In this document: one piece after another, positions 62,131 through 64,000 of the stretch
How positions within the stretch are numbered: position 1 is the stretch's first letter
Layout of the letters: each line of letters begins with the position of its first letter
Source of the DNA: Moorena producens 3L
GTDB lineage: Bacteria > Cyanobacteriota > Cyanobacteriia > Cyanobacteriales > Coleofasciculaceae
Direction: 5' to 3'
Length of the DNA stretch: 64,000 nt
Assembly: GCF_000211815.1 (NCBI RefSeq)
Contig: NZ_GL890948.1
Location: 35,727 to 99,726 of the forward strand
Position numbers and translations under genes: made by a program
The notes under the pieces: model-generated
What the model was told of the DNA's origin: nothing
The model's input: only the letters and a program-made list of their open reading frames with translations
Database searches by the model: none

Positions 62131-63281
62131 CAACCTCTCTTATAAATCCTAATCAAGATTTCGCTCTATGGGCTGTGTTGCTGTCAGCAGCAACCATTGG
62201 ATTGTGGGCAGAACGTACTCCTTGGGGAGCTAAACTATCTGGGGCTGTTGTCACCATTTTGGTAACGTTCATCCTATCTAATCTTAGGATTATTCCACCG
62301 GATGCTCCCACCTATGGGGTGGTCTGGTCTTATTTAGTTCCATTAGCTATTCCTTTGCTACTATTCCAAGCTGACTTGTTTCGGATTGTGTGGGAGGCTG
62401 GGTTTACCTTAATTGCCTATGGCATTGGTGCAGTGGGAACAATCCTAGGAACAGTAGTGGCTTACTATCTCATTCCTTTAGGAGAGCAAGGTTGGCAGTT
62501 GGCAGCAATTTTTTGTGCTACCTATATTGGTGGTTCTGTTAATTTTGCGGCAACCGCTGAAAGCACTGGATTAAGAGCAGGAGATTTACTCAGTGCTGGG
62601 GTAGCAGCAGATAATTTAGTGATGACCTTGTACTTTTTAGTGCTGTTTGCTTTACCTTCCATGAAGTGGCTACGGGGAATTTTCCCTAACCAGCGCTCTC
62701 AGGAGAATACTAATTCTAGTCAGTTTAGTGTCTTTGACTCCCAGTCTCGACAAGGACTCTCTGTTATCAATATCAGTTTGGCATTAGCCATTAGTATGAC
62801 CATTTGTGCTGTAGGTTATGGTCTCGCTAGCTGGTTGGGTTTCAACAAAGGGGGAATTCTGGTAGAAACGGTTTTAATTGTGATGCTAGCGACACTATTC
62901 CCAAGCTATTTAGGTAGGATAACGGCTGCAGAAAAAATTGGCTATCTGCTGATGCAGGTATTTTTTGCTGTAATTGGTGCCAGCGCTAATGTAGAAATAG
63001 TGCTACGAGTGGGATCAGTTCTGTTTATTTTTGCTGGATTAATTCTCGCCATCCATTTGTTAGTCTTACTCGGAGTTGGGCGATTGTTGGGTTTAGATTT
63101 AGCTGAGTTAGTAATTGCGTCCAATGCTAATATGGGTGGGCCAACTACAGCAGCGGCTATGGCGACAGCACGGCAGTGGGATAAGCTAGTTACTCCAGCG
63201 ATTCTTTGCGGTACTCTGGGTTATGCAGTAGCTACGTTTATTGGTGTCGGGTTAGGTAATTTTTTGCGGTCTTTGGGTTGA
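62127..63281 (+). CDS. DUF819 family multispanning membrane protein
   Basis: The 384-residue protein has about ten hydrophobic segments and the family's PLAIPLLLFQADLFRI, then FCATYIGGSVNFAATAESTG and VIASNANMGGPTTAAAMATA. These two related motifs (GGSVNFAA, ANMGGPTTAA) in each half are the hallmark of this transporter-like family, which may move an ion or small anion; the substrate is unknown. The start codon overlaps the toxin stop (ATGACATGA region), so the two are translated from one mRNA. Whether this is a chance fusion of operons is unclear. Confidence 0.85.
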   Translation: MTTSLINPNQDFALWAVLLSAATIGLWAERTPWGAKLSGAVVTILVTFILSNLRIIPPDAPTYGVVWSYLVPLAIPLLLFQADLFRIVWEAGFTLIAYGIGAVGTILGTVVAYYLIPLGEQGWQLAAIFCATYIGGSVNFAATAESTGLRAGDLLSAGVAADNLVMTLYFLVLFALPSMKWLRGIFPNQRSQENTNSSQFSVFDSQSRQGLSVINISLALAISMTICAVGYGLASWLGFNKGGILVETVLIVMLATLFPSYLGRITAAEKIGYLLMQVFFAVIGASANVEIVLRVGSVLFIFAGLILAIHLLVLLGVGRLLGLDLAELVIASNANMGGPTTAAAMATARQWDKLVTPAILCGTLGYAVATFIGVGLGNFLRSLG

Positions 63282-63282
63282 T

Positions 63283-63329
63283 ATAGCGCTACGCGCAAGT
63301 AAGAAGTCAGAAGTCAGAAGTCAGAAGTA
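63283..63329. repeat. Partial TATAGC element, cut by the second group II intron
   Basis: TATAGCGCTACGCGCAAG followed by AGAAGTC repeats matches the start of the elements at 37596 and 37858. The expected continuation is replaced at 63330 by the intron start. Confidence 0.7.
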
Positions 63330-64000
63330 AGTGCGGCTTGTTCCTACTAGGAGCCTCTAGAAAATAGAGGGGTATGAGTAGGGGACTTCGCGAGGAATAA
63401 AAACCTCAAAAGTCTAACTGTCTAACGGATGCGGGTGAAAACCCCGCCCTTCAGGAGAGAAGTGACTCCTTATCTGGCCACACCGAGCAGGCGGCAACCT
63501 CGCAGAGTGAAGCTGGCAGCAGGGCGCAATCAGGACTGAAACAGGTAGGTTCCCCGGCGCTAATAGGGAGGTGACACGGGTAAACAGATTCTAAAAAAGT
63601 GTCTCATGACAAAGCCACAGCCTGGGAAATGTGTGGACTTCATCCTCTCATTCTCGCAGCATATTGCTTGATAGCTGCAATCTCCGAGAAGAGGGTAGGC
63701 AAACTGAATCACCCTAAATCACCAAAACAATCCAAAGGACGGAACAAGTAAAAACGACAGCAAACGGTGCGACCCCGTAATTTAATTCGTCAGTGGAAAG
63801 CGCACCAGCAGAGGTCTGGGGAAGGGTCGAAACCCCGGTAAGTTATGCCAAATCTAATCCCTCCTGTCGGGTAGGATGTGACCGGAAACTGGTCACGGGT
63901 ATCTAGAAAACACAAATCAATGAAGAGCATAGTTAGACACATGGTAAAACATAGTGAACTCTGGAAAGAACAAAACTGGAAAAAACTCCGGCAAAATTTA
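63330..64000 (+). mobile_element. Group II intron copy 2, 5' part (runs off the window)
   Basis: GTGCGGCTTGTTCCTACTAG at the 5' end and the following domain I sequence align closely with the intron at 21555 (both GGTGAAA-CCCCGCCCTT/GGTGAAAGTCCC forms, CACACCGAG, AAAAAGTGTC, AAACGACAGCAA). Inside at 63766-63806 it carries a GGTGCG/CGCACC palindrome absent from the first copy. The 3' part lies beyond base 64000. Confidence 0.85.
63941..64000 (+). CDS. ltrA: Group II intron reverse transcriptase, first 20 codons
   Basis: The frame from ATG 63941 reads MVKHSELWKEQNWKKLRQNL to the window end. It aligns with MNSHSELWKSQKWKKLRQNL of the first intron's protein, so this is the start of a second RT/maturase gene of the same type. 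Confidence 0.8.
   Translation, partial: MVKHSELWKEQNWKKLRQNL

Overview
The window looks like a chromosomal piece of a large-genome filamentous cyanobacterium. The evidence is the many GCGATCGC (HIP1-type) octamers, cyanobacterial families (DUF4359, LapA/DUF1049, AAA-like and Uma2 proteins, a Ser/Thr kinase fused to WD40 repeats, a cobalt chelatase of CobN type, PEP-CTERM proteins) and very dense interspersed repeats with CGCTACGCGAAC-like cores. That repeat style resembles marine Moorena/Moorea-type genomes, but the genus is an inference.

Layout. 1-7 kb: the 5' part of an IscB (RRXRR/HNH) gene with its likely HEARO/omega RNA, a tachylectin-like secreted protein between two short inverted-repeat elements, mutS carrying a large in-frame repeat expansion, and a decaying IS607-type element (tnpA with an in-frame stop, tnpB). 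7-13.5 kb: duplicated small membrane proteins, a repeat-bearing secreted protein, DUF4359, an AAA-like ATPase and a GHL10-type hydrolase. 13.7-19.2 kb: cobN with an in-frame palindromic insertion, a methyltransferase fragment and an ATP-grasp gene. 20-28 kb is a mobile-element zone: a tnpB gene split near its 3' end by a complete group II intron, a type II restriction-modification pair, an SDR fragment, and a second tnpB broken by a hairpin element. 28-34 kb: a lectin-like secreted protein, a UvrD-like helicase, a PEP-CTERM protein and a PMT-family glycosyltransferase.

34.7-44.5 kb holds a type I secretion neighbourhood: an RTX-like protein and a PEP-CTERM protein lie between two almost identical 250-bp inverted repeats, followed by a parvulin-type isomerase, a CNBD/C39-like ABC exporter and an HlyD-type adaptor. 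45-51.9 kb: a ClpC paralogue lacking its middle domain, aroB, small membrane proteins, a Uma2 nuclease and a VOC protein. 52-54 kb: a third tnpB with a divergent small ribbon-helix-helix-like gene. 54.7-63.3 kb: a small conserved protein, a DUF4157 polymorphic-toxin-like protein with a kinase-like motif, a coiled-coil protein, a kinase-WD40 protein, an overlapping UPF0175/DUF3368 toxin-antitoxin pair and a DUF819 membrane protein. From 63,330 a second copy of the group II intron begins and runs off the window.

The most distinctive signals are: (1) a hairpin element present four times in the same orientation at or in tnpB loci, with covarying stem bases, one copy having an inverted centre; (2) a group II intron interrupting tnpB where its guide RNA scaffold should lie; (3) short non-autonomous elements with GTAAGCATTCAGC-like ends and 8-bp target duplications; (4) interspersed repeats carried in frame inside mutS, the helicase, cobN and iscB; (5) the inverted repeats that could flip two exported-protein genes beside a secretion operon. 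No tRNA, rRNA or CRISPR array was seen.
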